In this document: positions 1 to 6,980 of the stretch, one piece after another | Numbering within the stretch: the stretch's first letter is position 1 | How the letters are laid out: each line of letters begins with the position of its first letter | Assembly: GCA_945861845.1 (NCBI GenBank) | Contig: CAMAWS010000078.1 | Location: forward strand, 1 to 9,845 | From: Candidatus Sulfopaludibacter sp. SbA3 | GTDB taxonomy: Bacteria; Acidobacteriota; Terriglobia; 20CM-2-55-15 | DNA: 9,845 nt | Reading direction: 5' to 3' | The notes under the pieces: generated by a model | What the model was told of the DNA's origin: nothing | What the model saw: the letters and a program-made list of their open reading frames with translations, nothing else | Databases searched by the model: none | Position numbers and translations under genes: made by a program

Positions 1-1887
1 AACCTGACCGTTTACCGGACGCTGGAAGACACGACGCAGGATTATCACGTCGAGGGCTTGCCGTTCGGGACGCGCGGTGGAATGCTCGTGAAGCACGTGT
101 TCCCTTCCGACGGGGAATACACCATCATCGTAACGCCGATTTTTGGCGACAACATGTCGCCTACCGGCTTTGGCTCGGTTCCCTGCGAAAAGCTTGAGAT
201 CCTGCTCGATGGCGAGCGGCTCCAATTGATGGATTGGCAGGGGGGCGGACGCGCGCCGGCTGCAAACTGTGGCGGCCGGCAGCAGGCAGCCACCAATTCC
301 GGACAAGCCGGTCCGGAATCCTTCCTCGGTGGCGGCGGACGGAATCAGGGGATGAAGGTCCAGTTCAAGACGACAGCGGGAATGCACGCCGTCGGCGTCA
401 CGTTCCCTCAAACCAACCTGGCTCCGATACTGGATCTCGATCAACACTTCATGCGTTCCACGCTTCAGACCGGCCCAACTCCCGGGCTGACATTCTTCCC
501 CCACGTAGGCACCGTTCGAATCGAAGGACCGTTCAATGCGGTGGCGGCCACGGACTCGCCAAGCCGGCGGAAGATATTCGTGTGCCGTCCCGGAGGAGCA
601 GCGGAGGAAACATCCTGCGCACGGAGAATCGTCACGAACCTGGCAAGCCGCGCATTCAGGGCGCCAGCGGATGGCGCCGACGTGAATTCATTGATGCAGT
701 TTTACGAGGCTGGGCGGAAAGAGGAAAACTTCGAGCACGGAATCGAAATGGCGATTGCGCGCGTCCTGGCATCGCCCAGGTTCATTTATCGCATCGAGGA
801 AGAACCGGCGAACCTGAAGCCCGGCGACATTTACCGCATCAGCGACCTGGACCTGGCCTCACGCCTGTCGTTCTTCCTGTGGAGCACCGGACCCGATGAC
901 GAATTGATCAACCTGGCGAGCCAGCGCAGGCTGCGGGACCCAGCGGTGCTCGATCAGCAGGTACGCCGAATGCTGAAGGACCCCCGCTCCGAGGCGCTTG
1001 CCATCAACTTCGCCGGGCAGTGGCTGAACCTGCGCGGACTGCAGGCTCACAGCCCGCTTCCCAACCTGTATCCACATTTTGACGACCCATTGCGCCAGGC
1101 AATGAGGCGCGAAGTTGAACTCCTGTTTGACAACATGGTTCGCGAAGATCGCCCGGTGTCGGAACTGTTGACGGCGGATTACACGTTCGTGAACGAGAGG
1201 CTGGCCAAACACTACGGCATTCCGAATATCTACGGCAGCCAGTTCCGGCGCGTCACGCTCGGCCCGGACATGGATATACGCAAGGGCCTGACCGGCAAGG
1301 GCGCGTTTCTGGCCACGACATCCAAGCCCGAGAGAACTTCCCCGGTCACGCGCGGCAAGTGGATCATGACGAACATCCTTGGCATGAGCCCGCCGGATCC
1401 GCCGGCCAATGTTCCGCCGCTTCCAGTCAGGGCCGCGGATGCAACCGGCAATGCCAAGGAACCCTCGATGCGCGAGCGAATGCAGGAGCACCGGGTTCGC
1501 GCCGACTGTATCCAGTGCCACCAGATGATGGACCCGATTGGTTTCTCACTGGAAAACTTCGACGGAATCGCGATGTGGCGGACACAGGACGGAGGCGAGA
1601 ACATCGATGCGGCCGCGCAGGTCTTTGACGGCACGAGGATCGACGGCCCGGCCGGGCTGCGCAACTGGCTCGTGGGCTACTCCGGCCAGTTCGTCCAGGT
1701 CGTCAGCGAGAAACTCCTTATTTACGCCCTGGGCCGCGGCGTGAACCATGATGATATGCCGCTCATCCGCGATATCGCACGACAGGCCGGCCGCGAGAAC
1801 AATCGTTTCTCGGCCATAGTGATGTCTGTCGTCAAGAGCAGGCCATTTCAGAACAATATGAAGTTGGACACGGCATCAAACGATTAG
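1..1887 (+). CDS. DUF1592/DUF1588/DUF1585 haem-binding exported protein (5' end missing)
   Basis: The reading frame is open from base 1, so the gene is cut by the window edge and 628 codons are visible. The visible part starts in the region that normally follows DUF1587 (HVEGLPFGTRGG). Using visible numbering, it continues with DUF1595 (about 206-268, from CARRIVTNLASRAFRAP), DUF1592 (about 280-405), DUF1588 (about 425-520) and DUF1585 (about 553-622, ending KSRPF). A single haem c motif CIQCH (C503, C506, H507) lies inside DUF1588, as is usual for the family. Relatives generally carry an N-terminal signal peptide and often a second cytochrome c domain; that part is outside the window. The family is abundant in Planctomycetes, Acidobacteria and marine Proteobacteria; its substrate is unknown, and a periplasmic electron-transfer or oxidase role is inferred only from the haem. 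The gene ends with two in-frame stops, TAG then TGA, 27 nt before the DUF1552 gene, so the two are probably co-transcribed. Confidence 0.93.
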   Translation, partial: NLTVYRTLEDTTQDYHVEGLPFGTRGGMLVKHVFPSDGEYTIIVTPIFGDNMSPTGFGSVPCEKLEILLDGERLQLMDWQGGGRAPAANCGGRQQAATNSGQAGPESFLGGGGRNQGMKVQFKTTAGMHAVGVTFPQTNLAPILDLDQHFMRSTLQTGPTPGLTFFPHVGTVRIEGPFNAVAATDSPSRRKIFVCRPGGAAEETSCARRIVTNLASRAFRAPADGADVNSLMQFYEAGRKEENFEHGIEMAIARVLASPRFIYRIEEEPANLKPGDIYRISDLDLASRLSFFLWSTGPDDELINLASQRRLRDPAVLDQQVRRMLKDPRSEALAINFAGQWLNLRGLQAHSPLPNLYPHFDDPLRQAMRREVELLFDNMVREDRPVSELLTADYTFVNERLAKHYGIPNIYGSQFRRVTLGPDMDIRKGLTGKGAFLATTSKPERTSPVTRGKWIMTNILGMSPPDPPANVPPLPVRAADATGNAKEPSMRERMQEHRVRADCIQCHQMMDPIGFSLENFDGIAMWRTQDGGENIDAAAQVFDGTRIDGPAGLRNWLVGYSGQFVQVVSEKLLIYALGRGVNHDDMPLIRDIARQAGRENNRFSAIVMSVVKSRPFQNNMKLDTASND

Positions 1888-1900
1888 TGAACGATTAGTA
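1879..1900 (+). repeat. 11-bp tandem duplication over the DUF1592 stop codon
   Basis: Two adjacent 11-base units, AACGATTAGTG (1879-1889) and AACGATTAGTA (1890-1900), differ only in the last base. The first unit holds the real TAG stop (1885-1887). The second lies between that stop and the GGAGG ribosome-binding site (1903-1907) of the next gene. It looks like a replication-slippage duplication that lengthened the intergenic spacer. Confidence 0.8.
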
Positions 1901-1914
1901 ACGGAGGCGGTGAC

Positions 1915-3285
1915 ATGTTTATAACGAAGAGGCATCTTTCTCGCCGGACATTCCTCAAGAGTACGACAGCAACCCTGGCACTTCCGCTGCTGGAGTCCAT
2001 GATCCCAGCCCGGATGGCCATGGCTCAGACCGCTGCAACCCCGAAAACTCGATTCATGGGAATCTTCTTCCCTCATGGAATGGCGCCAGGACATTGGGAA
2101 CCCGAGATGGAAGGCGCGCTTCCGGCAAAATTGCCAGCGATCATCGAGTCGCTGGAACCGGTGAAAGACAAGCTGGTCGTCCTCAGCGGGCTCTGGTCGA
2201 AATCGGCAGAGCCGCCCGAGGGCACGACCGGCTCCGATCACTGGGTGGCCGCGGCTTTCCTGAACGCCATCAAACCGAAAAAAACGGCGGGCTCCGATGC
2301 CAGCATCGGGTCGCCCACCATCGACCAGATAATTGCGCAGAAGATCGGACAGGAAACACTCCTGCCATCACTGCAACTGGCCGTCGAGGATCCAAACTCC
2401 AGCTCCAGCAACTGCGGTGAAGGCTATAGCTGCTCCTACACGAACTCGATTTCCTGGCCGACTGCCACGAGTCCGTTACCCATGGAATTGAACCCCCAGG
2501 TTGTGTTCGAACGCCTGTTCGGCAGCGGCGCAACACCCGAAGTGCGCGCGGCGCGCATGAGGCAGAACCGCAGCATCCTGGATTCATTGCTCGGTGAACT
2601 GGCCAGTATCAAGAAGGAACTCGGCGCAGGCGACCGCCGGAGGATCGATCAGTACACCGACGAGGTTCGCGAGATCGAGCGGCGAATCCAGCTTGCCGCG
2701 ACGGCTTCTACCTCGGTGCCTGCTCTGGACGAACCAAGCGGAGTCCCCGACCAGTTTGACGCGCACATCCGCCTGCATTTTGACTTGACGGTATTGGCTT
2801 TCCAGGCCGACATCACGCGCGTCGCGACGTTGCTGGGTGCGCGCGATCTCACGGGCCGGAGTTATCAGTTCCCGAAGAACGAGTGGTTCCCGGATGGCGG
2901 GGTGAGCGTGGGCTTCCATGGTGGATCCCACCACCAGGACGATCCGGTGCAGATCAAGAGATACGGGGTGCTCAACCGGTACCACGTTTCGACCATGGCT
3001 TACTTCGCCAGGAAGCTGAAAGAGACGCCCGACGGCGACGGCACGTTGCTGGATCATTCGCTGATTCTTTACGGCAGCAATATGGGCAACTCGAATCAGC
3101 ACCAGCACTATGACGTGGGTCATTTCCTTGTGGGCGGAGCCAGTGGCCAGCTGAAAGGAAATCGCCACCTGAAGTACGACCGAAAGAGCGTTACCACCGG
3201 GAACGTCCTGTTGAGCATTCTCGACATGTACGGAATTCACCAGGACAGCCAGGGCGACTCAACAGACAGGCTTGCGAAACTGTGA
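1915..3285 (+). CDS. DUF1552 family protein, Tat-exported
   Basis: A complete 456-residue protein. The ATG is preceded by GGAGG (1903-1907) with a 7-nt spacer, which fixes the start. The N terminus is a textbook Tat signal: SRRTFLK (residues 9-15), a hydrophobic stretch ALPLLES, and an AMA-Q cleavage-like site near 37/38. The protein should therefore be exported folded, which often implies a bound cofactor or metal. The body matches DUF1552: FFPHGMAPGHW near the start of the mature chain, and LILYGSNMGNSNQHQHYDVGH near the C terminus, rich in histidines that could bind metal. DUF1552 genes typically lie beside DUF1592 genes, as here, and the biochemical role of the pair is unknown. The central GEGYSCSYTNSISW segment has two cysteines that could form a disulfide after export. 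It is the second gene of the operon. Confidence 0.93.
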   Translation: MFITKRHLSRRTFLKSTTATLALPLLESMIPARMAMAQTAATPKTRFMGIFFPHGMAPGHWEPEMEGALPAKLPAIIESLEPVKDKLVVLSGLWSKSAEPPEGTTGSDHWVAAAFLNAIKPKKTAGSDASIGSPTIDQIIAQKIGQETLLPSLQLAVEDPNSSSSNCGEGYSCSYTNSISWPTATSPLPMELNPQVVFERLFGSGATPEVRAARMRQNRSILDSLLGELASIKKELGAGDRRRIDQYTDEVREIERRIQLAATASTSVPALDEPSGVPDQFDAHIRLHFDLTVLAFQADITRVATLLGARDLTGRSYQFPKNEWFPDGGVSVGFHGGSHHQDDPVQIKRYGVLNRYHVSTMAYFARKLKETPDGDGTLLDHSLILYGSNMGNSNQHQHYDVGHFLVGGASGQLKGNRHLKYDRKSVTTGNVLLSILDMYGIHQDSQGDSTDRLAKL

Positions 3286-3292
3286 ACACCGG

Positions 3293-3316
3293 GACAGGAG
3301 ATACGACAGGAGATTC
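3293..3316 (+). repeat. 12-bp tandem duplication carrying two Shine-Dalgarno copies
   Basis: GACAGGAGATAC (3293-3304) is followed at once by GACAGGAGATTC (3305-3316), with 11 of 12 bases identical. Each copy contains AGGAG. The second AGGAG (3308-3312) lies 7 nt from the ankyrin ATG, the ideal distance; the first lies 19 nt away and is probably not used directly. It may act as a standby ribosome site or may simply be a slippage product. Confidence 0.8.
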
Positions 3317-3319
3317 TAG

Positions 3320-5083
3320 ATGATTCGACGCTCAATCATAGGCTTGATGGTCTTGATGCTTACTGTTGCCTTTGCGATCGCGGGGCCCAGCGATGTGGCC
3401 GATGCGGCGGCGAAGGGGGATACGGCTGCAGTCCGGACCTTGATCCAGCAAAAGGCCAACGTGAATGCCGCCCAGCCTGATGGCGCAACGGCGCTTCACT
3501 GGGCCGTATACCGCGACAACCTCGAAATCGTTGACATGCTGCTGCGCGCTGGCGCCAACGCCAGGGTGACCAATCGCAACGGCATCACGCCGCTTCACAT
3601 GGCCTCGCTCTATGGCAATGCCCCGATGGTTGAGCGATTGTTGAAGGCAGGGGCCGATGCGAAACAGCTGGGACCGAATGGCGAGACGATGTTGATGCTC
3701 GCGGCCCGCAACGGTAACCCCGAAGCGATAAAGTTCCTCCTGTCGGCCGGAGCCGACGTGAACGCCGTGGAACCTGCGCGTGGCACCACAGCCCTGATGT
3801 GGGCGGCCGAACAGAGGCATCCCGCCGCGGTAAAAGCGCTGCTCGAAGGCCGGGCAGACTACAGCATGCGTTCAGCAGCCGCAGGTTTGCCTAGAAATTA
3901 CATGGCGAACAAGGTAAACACCGCTGTAGTGGAGGCTGCAAAGCGCAGATACTCAGCCGCGGCGGCAGCGGGAAGAACCTACGAAGAACAAATCGAGGTT
4001 GACCTGGGGCCAAGCAACGCAGGCAACGGCTTTGGACGTGATTTTTCCGCGGCGGCGGCGGCGGCGCCCCCGTCCCCGGAAGACAATGAAGTCGTTCTGG
4101 CAGGACTTGTTGGCGGCGGCAGCGGCGGATTGACGGCCCTGGTGCTTGCCGCTCGCGAAGGAGATATCGAGTCCGCAAGGGCATTGGTCGATGCGGGGGC
4201 CGATATTAACCAGGCCACCAATTACGGTTGGACACCGCTCCTGACGGCGACCAACAACAAGCATTACCGGCTGGGCATGTTCCTGCTCGATCGTGGCGCA
4301 GATCCCAATATTGCCAACAAGGGCGCATGGACGCCGCTCTACCTGGCGACCGACAACGCCAACATTGAGGGTGGCGATTATCCAGTAGCGAAGGCCGACA
4401 TGGAACACTTGCCGTTCATCAAGGCACTTCTTGACCACAAGGCAAATCCGAATGCCCGCGTAAAAGACGATACGTTAAGCCGGACAATCTTCACGATGCA
4501 GTGGTTCTTCGAAGCTGGCGCCACCGCGTTCCTGAGAGCTTCGCAGTCCGGCGACGCAGCCCTCATGAAACTCCTGCTGTCTTATGGCGCCGATCCCATG
4601 GTCAAGAGTGACTACGACGATACGGCACTGACCTTGGCCGCCGGTATCGGCTGGGTGGAAGGCGTGACTTATGAACACTCCGCGAAGGAAAACGTCGAGG
4701 CCGTAAAAATGTTGCTGGACCTGGGGCTGGACCCCAATGCGGCAAACAAGGACGGACGAACGCCTCTCATGGGCGCGGCATTGAAGGGTCGTACCGAGGT
4801 CGTTCAACTGCTTGTGGACCGCGGCGGGAAGCTGGACCAGCGCGACCGTGGCAGCCGCGACACCGACAAGGTCGGCTCCCTGCTTGCAGGACACACCTGG
4901 CAGGCGCTGGACTACGCCGATGGCCTGGTTCGCGCGGGAGTGCAATCCGCCATTCCTCATCCCGAAACAGCAACCTTCATTCGCAAATTGATGACGGAGC
5001 GTGGAATGACCGTGCCACCGCCTAATCGCGTGGTCGAGTCCATCTGTATCGTGGAAATATGTAAAGAGAGAGTGTGGGACTAG
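3320..5083 (+). CDS. Exported ankyrin-repeat protein
   Basis: A complete 587-residue protein starting at an ATG with AGGAG 7 nt upstream. Residues 1-22 form a Sec signal peptide (basic RR, long hydrophobic core, AIA-G cleavage site), so the protein is predicted to be periplasmic or secreted. About five ankyrin repeats follow (about 24-186, with TALHWA, TPLHMA and TALMWA helices and GA(D/N) turns). A roughly 80-residue low-complexity insertion (187-270) comes next, with an Ala run and a GGGSGG linker, then about six more, partly irregular repeats (271-520). The C-terminal tail holds two cysteines (C576, C581) that could form a disulfide. Ankyrin repeats are protein-binding scaffolds, so this may hold together the DUF1592 and DUF1552 proteins encoded just upstream; that is inference from position. 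It is the last gene of the operon and is followed by a strong inverted repeat. Confidence 0.93.
   Translation: MIRRSIIGLMVLMLTVAFAIAGPSDVADAAAKGDTAAVRTLIQQKANVNAAQPDGATALHWAVYRDNLEIVDMLLRAGANARVTNRNGITPLHMASLYGNAPMVERLLKAGADAKQLGPNGETMLMLAARNGNPEAIKFLLSAGADVNAVEPARGTTALMWAAEQRHPAAVKALLEGRADYSMRSAAAGLPRNYMANKVNTAVVEAAKRRYSAAAAAGRTYEEQIEVDLGPSNAGNGFGRDFSAAAAAAPPSPEDNEVVLAGLVGGGSGGLTALVLAAREGDIESARALVDAGADINQATNYGWTPLLTATNNKHYRLGMFLLDRGADPNIANKGAWTPLYLATDNANIEGGDYPVAKADMEHLPFIKALLDHKANPNARVKDDTLSRTIFTMQWFFEAGATAFLRASQSGDAALMKLLLSYGADPMVKSDYDDTALTLAAGIGWVEGVTYEHSAKENVEAVKMLLDLGLDPNAANKDGRTPLMGAALKGRTEVVQLLVDRGGKLDQRDRGSRDTDKVGSLLAGHTWQALDYADGLVRAGVQSAIPHPETATFIRKLMTERGMTVPPPNRVVESICIVEICKERVWD
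4049..4066 (+). repeat. (GCG)6 triplet repeat
   Basis: Six uninterrupted GCG codons encode Ala244-Ala249 of the ankyrin protein, inside the low-complexity linker between its two repeat blocks. Because the unit is three bases, slippage would change linker length without breaking the frame. Confidence 0.85.
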
Positions 5084-5091
5084 AGATCCGG

Positions 5092-5134
5092 TGACGTTGA
5101 TCGAATTCCGCATTTACGAATTCGATCAACGTCA
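5092..5134. terminator. Perfect 17-bp inverted repeat between convergent genes
   Basis: The left arm TGACGTTGATCGAATTC (5092-5108) and right arm GAATTCGATCAACGTCA (5118-5134) are exact reverse complements around a 9-base loop. It lies 8 nt after the ankyrin stop and 11 nt from the stop of the convergent cytochrome gene, the position of a bidirectional terminator. Neither strand has a T run after the stem, so it is not a classical Rho-independent terminator. It could instead be a U-less terminator, an mRNA 3'-end stabiliser or a protein-binding palindrome. Confidence 0.65.
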
Positions 5135-5145
5135 AGGGACCTGAG

Positions 5146-5625
5146 TTACTGCCCGAAATTCCTCGCCAGGTAGTTCACCAGGATCGCGAATTCCTGATCC
5201 GTCAGCATCGCCCCTTCATTGAGCATCGAAGAAAGCGTGTCTTCCCATCCTTCGGCGTCCGACGGGTGCCGCCGGATACGTTCCAGGTCGTGACAGATCG
5301 TGCACCTGTTCAGCAGGACGGCTTTGCCCGCTCCGTCAGGCAAGGGTCCATGCGATCGGACCAGGAAATTGATCAACGCGGGCATGTCATCAGTTGACAC
5401 TTGAGCGCCCTTTTCGATCATGGAGTTGACCATCATCGTCCAGCCTGCAGCATCGAATGCCTGCGTCTGGATGGGCCTCAAATCGTGGCAGCCAAGACAA
5501 CTGTTATTCATGATCCGCTCGCCCCTGGCGGCCTCGTCACCACCCTGGCCGGCAGCAAAGGCAGCAGCCGCCATCGCAACAGTGATGAATGCCCACTGTC
5601 CTGTTTTTCCAAAGAGATGCTTCAT
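5146..5625 (-). CDS. Di-haem cytochrome c, exported
   Basis: A 159-residue protein. The ATG at 5625 is chosen because GAGGT lies 7-8 nt upstream; a TTG at 5652 would place that ribosome site inside the coding region. Residues 1-25 are a Sec signal peptide (FITVAMAAAAFAA). Two haem c motifs, CLGCH (43-47) and CTICH (108-112), show a periplasmic di-haem cytochrome. The two halves, 43-93 and 108-158, align without gaps with 19 of 51 residues identical, including DL after each haem site, the GW pair, M69/M134 and the NxLxR near the end, so the gene arose by internal duplication. The pattern and size resemble the di-haem N-terminal domain of the quinohemoprotein amine dehydrogenase alpha subunit (Pfam Dehyd-heme_bind), but none of the rest of that enzyme is encoded nearby. 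M69 and M134 are candidate distal haem ligands. A generic electron carrier is the safe call. Confidence 0.9.
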   Translation of the reverse strand: MKHLFGKTGQWAFITVAMAAAAFAAGQGGDEAARGERIMNNSCLGCHDLRPIQTQAFDAAGWTMMVNSMIEKGAQVSTDDMPALINFLVRSHGPLPDGAGKAVLLNRCTICHDLERIRRHPSDAEGWEDTLSSMLNEGAMLTDQEFAILVNYLARNFGQ

Positions 5626-5727
5626 CCGTACTACCTCAAAAAACAAATCCAAGACTGCCGGTAAATCGCACGAGGGGTTCGGAACCAGGCCGGACCGGAA
5701 ATAACATAAGAACTCTGAAGGCTCGTA

Positions 5728-5889
5728 TCATGACGCGAAAAGGAGACTGGCAATGTACAGCGCAACCAGCATCGAGATTGCCAGGAGGATTGCCGGCATG
5801 ATTCTTCTTGTCCTCGAATACCGTGATGCAAATGCGCCGCTCAGCATGACGGCTATGATAAAACCCAGATACAGAATTCCCGTGACCAT
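5728..5889 (-). CDS. 53-residue two-helix membrane protein
   Basis: A short open frame with an ATG at 5889 preceded by GAGG with a spacer of about 5 nt, ending in TGA at 5728. It encodes 53 residues: a hydrophobic helix (about 4-20, ILYLGFIIAVMLSGAFA), a short strongly basic loop (SRYSRTRR, 22-29), and a second hydrophobic helix (about 32-52, ending LYIASLLFAS). By the positive-inside rule the loop should face the cytoplasm and both ends the periplasm. The family is not recognised. It lies 102 nt upstream of the di-haem cytochrome on the same strand and may share its transcript, hinting at a small membrane partner for that protein. The coherent hydrophobic-basic-hydrophobic pattern and ribosome site argue for a real gene, but conservation has not been shown. 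Confidence 0.6.
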   Translation of the reverse strand: MVTGILYLGFIIAVMLSGAFASRYSRTRRIMPAILLAISMLVALYIASLLFAS

Positions 5890-5916
5890 CCATACCTCGC
5901 ATCAAACGGTACGGAA

Positions 5917-5922
5917 ATTGTA
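5917..5922 (-). promoter_or_regulatory. Possible -10 box for the small membrane protein and cytochrome genes
   Basis: On the minus strand this reads TACAAT, one base from the sigma-70 -10 consensus. Transcription starting about 7 nt downstream would give a leader of about 20 nt before the ATG at 5889, with room for the GAGG site. No convincing -35 hexamer is seen at 16-18 nt. The same gap holds a 6-bp inverted repeat, CTTCCA/TGGAAG (5953-5966), of unknown meaning. Confidence 0.3.
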
Positions 5923-6001
5923 AACGATCTTTGGTGTTAAAGAGGATGCCGCCTTCCAAATGGAAGTAAAAACTGGCACAATCAATGTTCAGGTTTTAAA
6001 G

Positions 6002-6076
<75 letters not shown>

Positions 6077-6107
6077 TTTACCTGTCCTTGGGTTTCTGCC
6101 GGCAAGG

Positions 6108-6383
6108 CTATTCCGCAGTGCACATGACGGTCTTGGGTTGGGTCAACCGCGTGCACGAAATCGAGTCGTCCCTCCCGAAGGCTATGTCGGCGCACGCTAC
6201 CGTCGTGGCCGTCTCCGCGGCTTCGTCGCGAGTCGTCCCAAAAGCGGGCCGGCAGGAACTTCGGCCCTGGAATTCCATACAGACTTCGCAATTGACCTTG
6301 GCCAGGCCGGTAGCGGAGTAGATGATCAAGCCAATCAAGACAACAAACCCGGCGACAAGAATAATCTTCGTATTTTTAGGCAT
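6108..6383 (-). CDS. Small membrane-anchored six-cysteine protein
   Basis: A 91-residue protein with a short basic N terminus and one hydrophobic helix (about 7-26), followed by a soluble domain of about 65 residues with six cysteines: a CEVC pair (C32, C35), C44, C64, C77 and C88. The helix is followed directly by the cysteine domain with no clear cleavage site, so it is probably a membrane anchor with the cysteine domain in the periplasm. The cysteines could form disulfides or bind a metal. The layout resembles hypothetical proteins I recall next to sufT in other Proteobacteria, but I cannot name a family. It begins 25 nt after the sufT stop on the same strand, so it is likely the second gene of a sufT transcript. 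The ribosome-binding site is weak: AAGGTG lies about 17 nt upstream of the ATG, farther than usual. Confidence 0.8.
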   Translation of the reverse strand: MPKNTKIILVAGFVVLIGLIIYSATGLAKVNCEVCMEFQGRSSCRPAFGTTRDEAAETATTVACADIAFGRDDSISCTRLTQPKTVMCTAE

Positions 6384-6408
6384 AGAAGAGTCGAATCACG
6401 GCACCTTT

Positions 6409-6972
6409 TCAGCTGATACCCAGAACCGTACGGCCCTCCGGCGAAATTTTTTCGGCAGTCCAGGGCGGCTCCCAAACCAACATGACATCCGCTTCGGAAA
6501 CACCCGGCAGTTCCATTATTTTGGAACGTGCATCGGCCGCGATGGAGGCTCCCATACCGCACCCCTGGGCCGTGAGTGTCATTTTCACTTCGATCCTGTT
6601 CGTGCCGTCAGTGAGCGGCAGGATCTGCATGTCGTAGATGAGACCGAGGTCGACGATGTTGACGGGAATCTCCGGATCGTAGCAGGTCTTTAGACTGTCC
6701 CAGATACCCTTATCGAGTCCCTCACCGGCAAGCTTGTTGCCCTCACCGGCAGTCTCGGTTACCGGAGAGACCTGCCCAATGGCATCCGCATCCTTGTTGG
6801 CGAGCCGGAACAGGCCGCCATAGCTCGGTACCATCAGAGTGTATGAGCCTCCAAGCGCCTGTGTAACTACAACTTCGGTACCCGCCGGCAGTGTCAATGT
6901 GTGGCCCGCAGGAACGGCGACAACTTCGGCCTCGCGCGTTATTTTTATGGGTTCATTCGTTCCGGAATACAT
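6409..6972 (-). CDS. sufT: SufT, long-form Fe-S cluster assembly protein
   Basis: A 187-residue protein matching the long SufT type. The N-terminal part has the typical NEPIKITREAEVVAVPAG and TEVVVTQALGGSYTLMV. The C-terminal half is a MIP18/DUF59 domain starting DPEIPVNIVDLGLIYD (residues 99-114), with the conserved cysteine in TAQGCGMG (C138) and the family's aromatic-proline WEPPW near the end. SufT-type proteins act in the cytoplasm in maturation of Fe-S proteins alongside the SUF machinery. Here it is separated from any other suf gene in the window. The ATG at 6972 fits homologue N termini, but no Shine-Dalgarno sequence precedes it; a consensus -10 box only 8 nt upstream suggests a nearly leaderless message. 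The six-cysteine gene follows 25 nt downstream. Confidence 0.9.
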   Translation of the reverse strand: MYSGTNEPIKITREAEVVAVPAGHTLTLPAGTEVVVTQALGGSYTLMVPSYGGLFRLANKDADAIGQVSPVTETAGEGNKLAGEGLDKGIWDSLKTCYDPEIPVNIVDLGLIYDMQILPLTDGTNRIEVKMTLTAQGCGMGASIAADARSKIMELPGVSEADVMLVWEPPWTAEKISPEGRTVLGIS

Positions 6973-6980
6973 ATGAAGGC

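Noticed and set aside
859..1521. Long antisense open frame of 220 codons opposite the DUF1592 gene
   Set aside because: It is a shadow of the GC-rich coding strand. Its product has no recognisable domain, while the plus-strand product matches known families throughout.
2584..3240. Antisense open frame of 218 codons opposite the DUF1552 gene
   Set aside because: It lies wholly inside a well-supported gene, has low-complexity V/R/H composition and shows no domain or ribosome site.
4475..5113. Antisense open frame of 212 codons opposite the ankyrin gene and overlapping the hairpin
   Set aside because: The ankyrin frame has clear repeats over the same bases; this frame would start inside the inverted repeat and resembles no family.
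5626..5652. Upstream TTG start for the di-haem cytochrome
   Set aside because: It would add nine residues before a good signal peptide and put the GAGGT ribosome site inside the gene; the ATG at 5625 is better.
5636..5959. Minus-strand frame of 107 codons overlapping the 53-residue membrane protein
   Set aside because: Its composition is that of a shifted frame (many H, R and N residues without hydrophobic pattern), whereas the alternative frame gives a coherent two-helix protein with a ribosome site.
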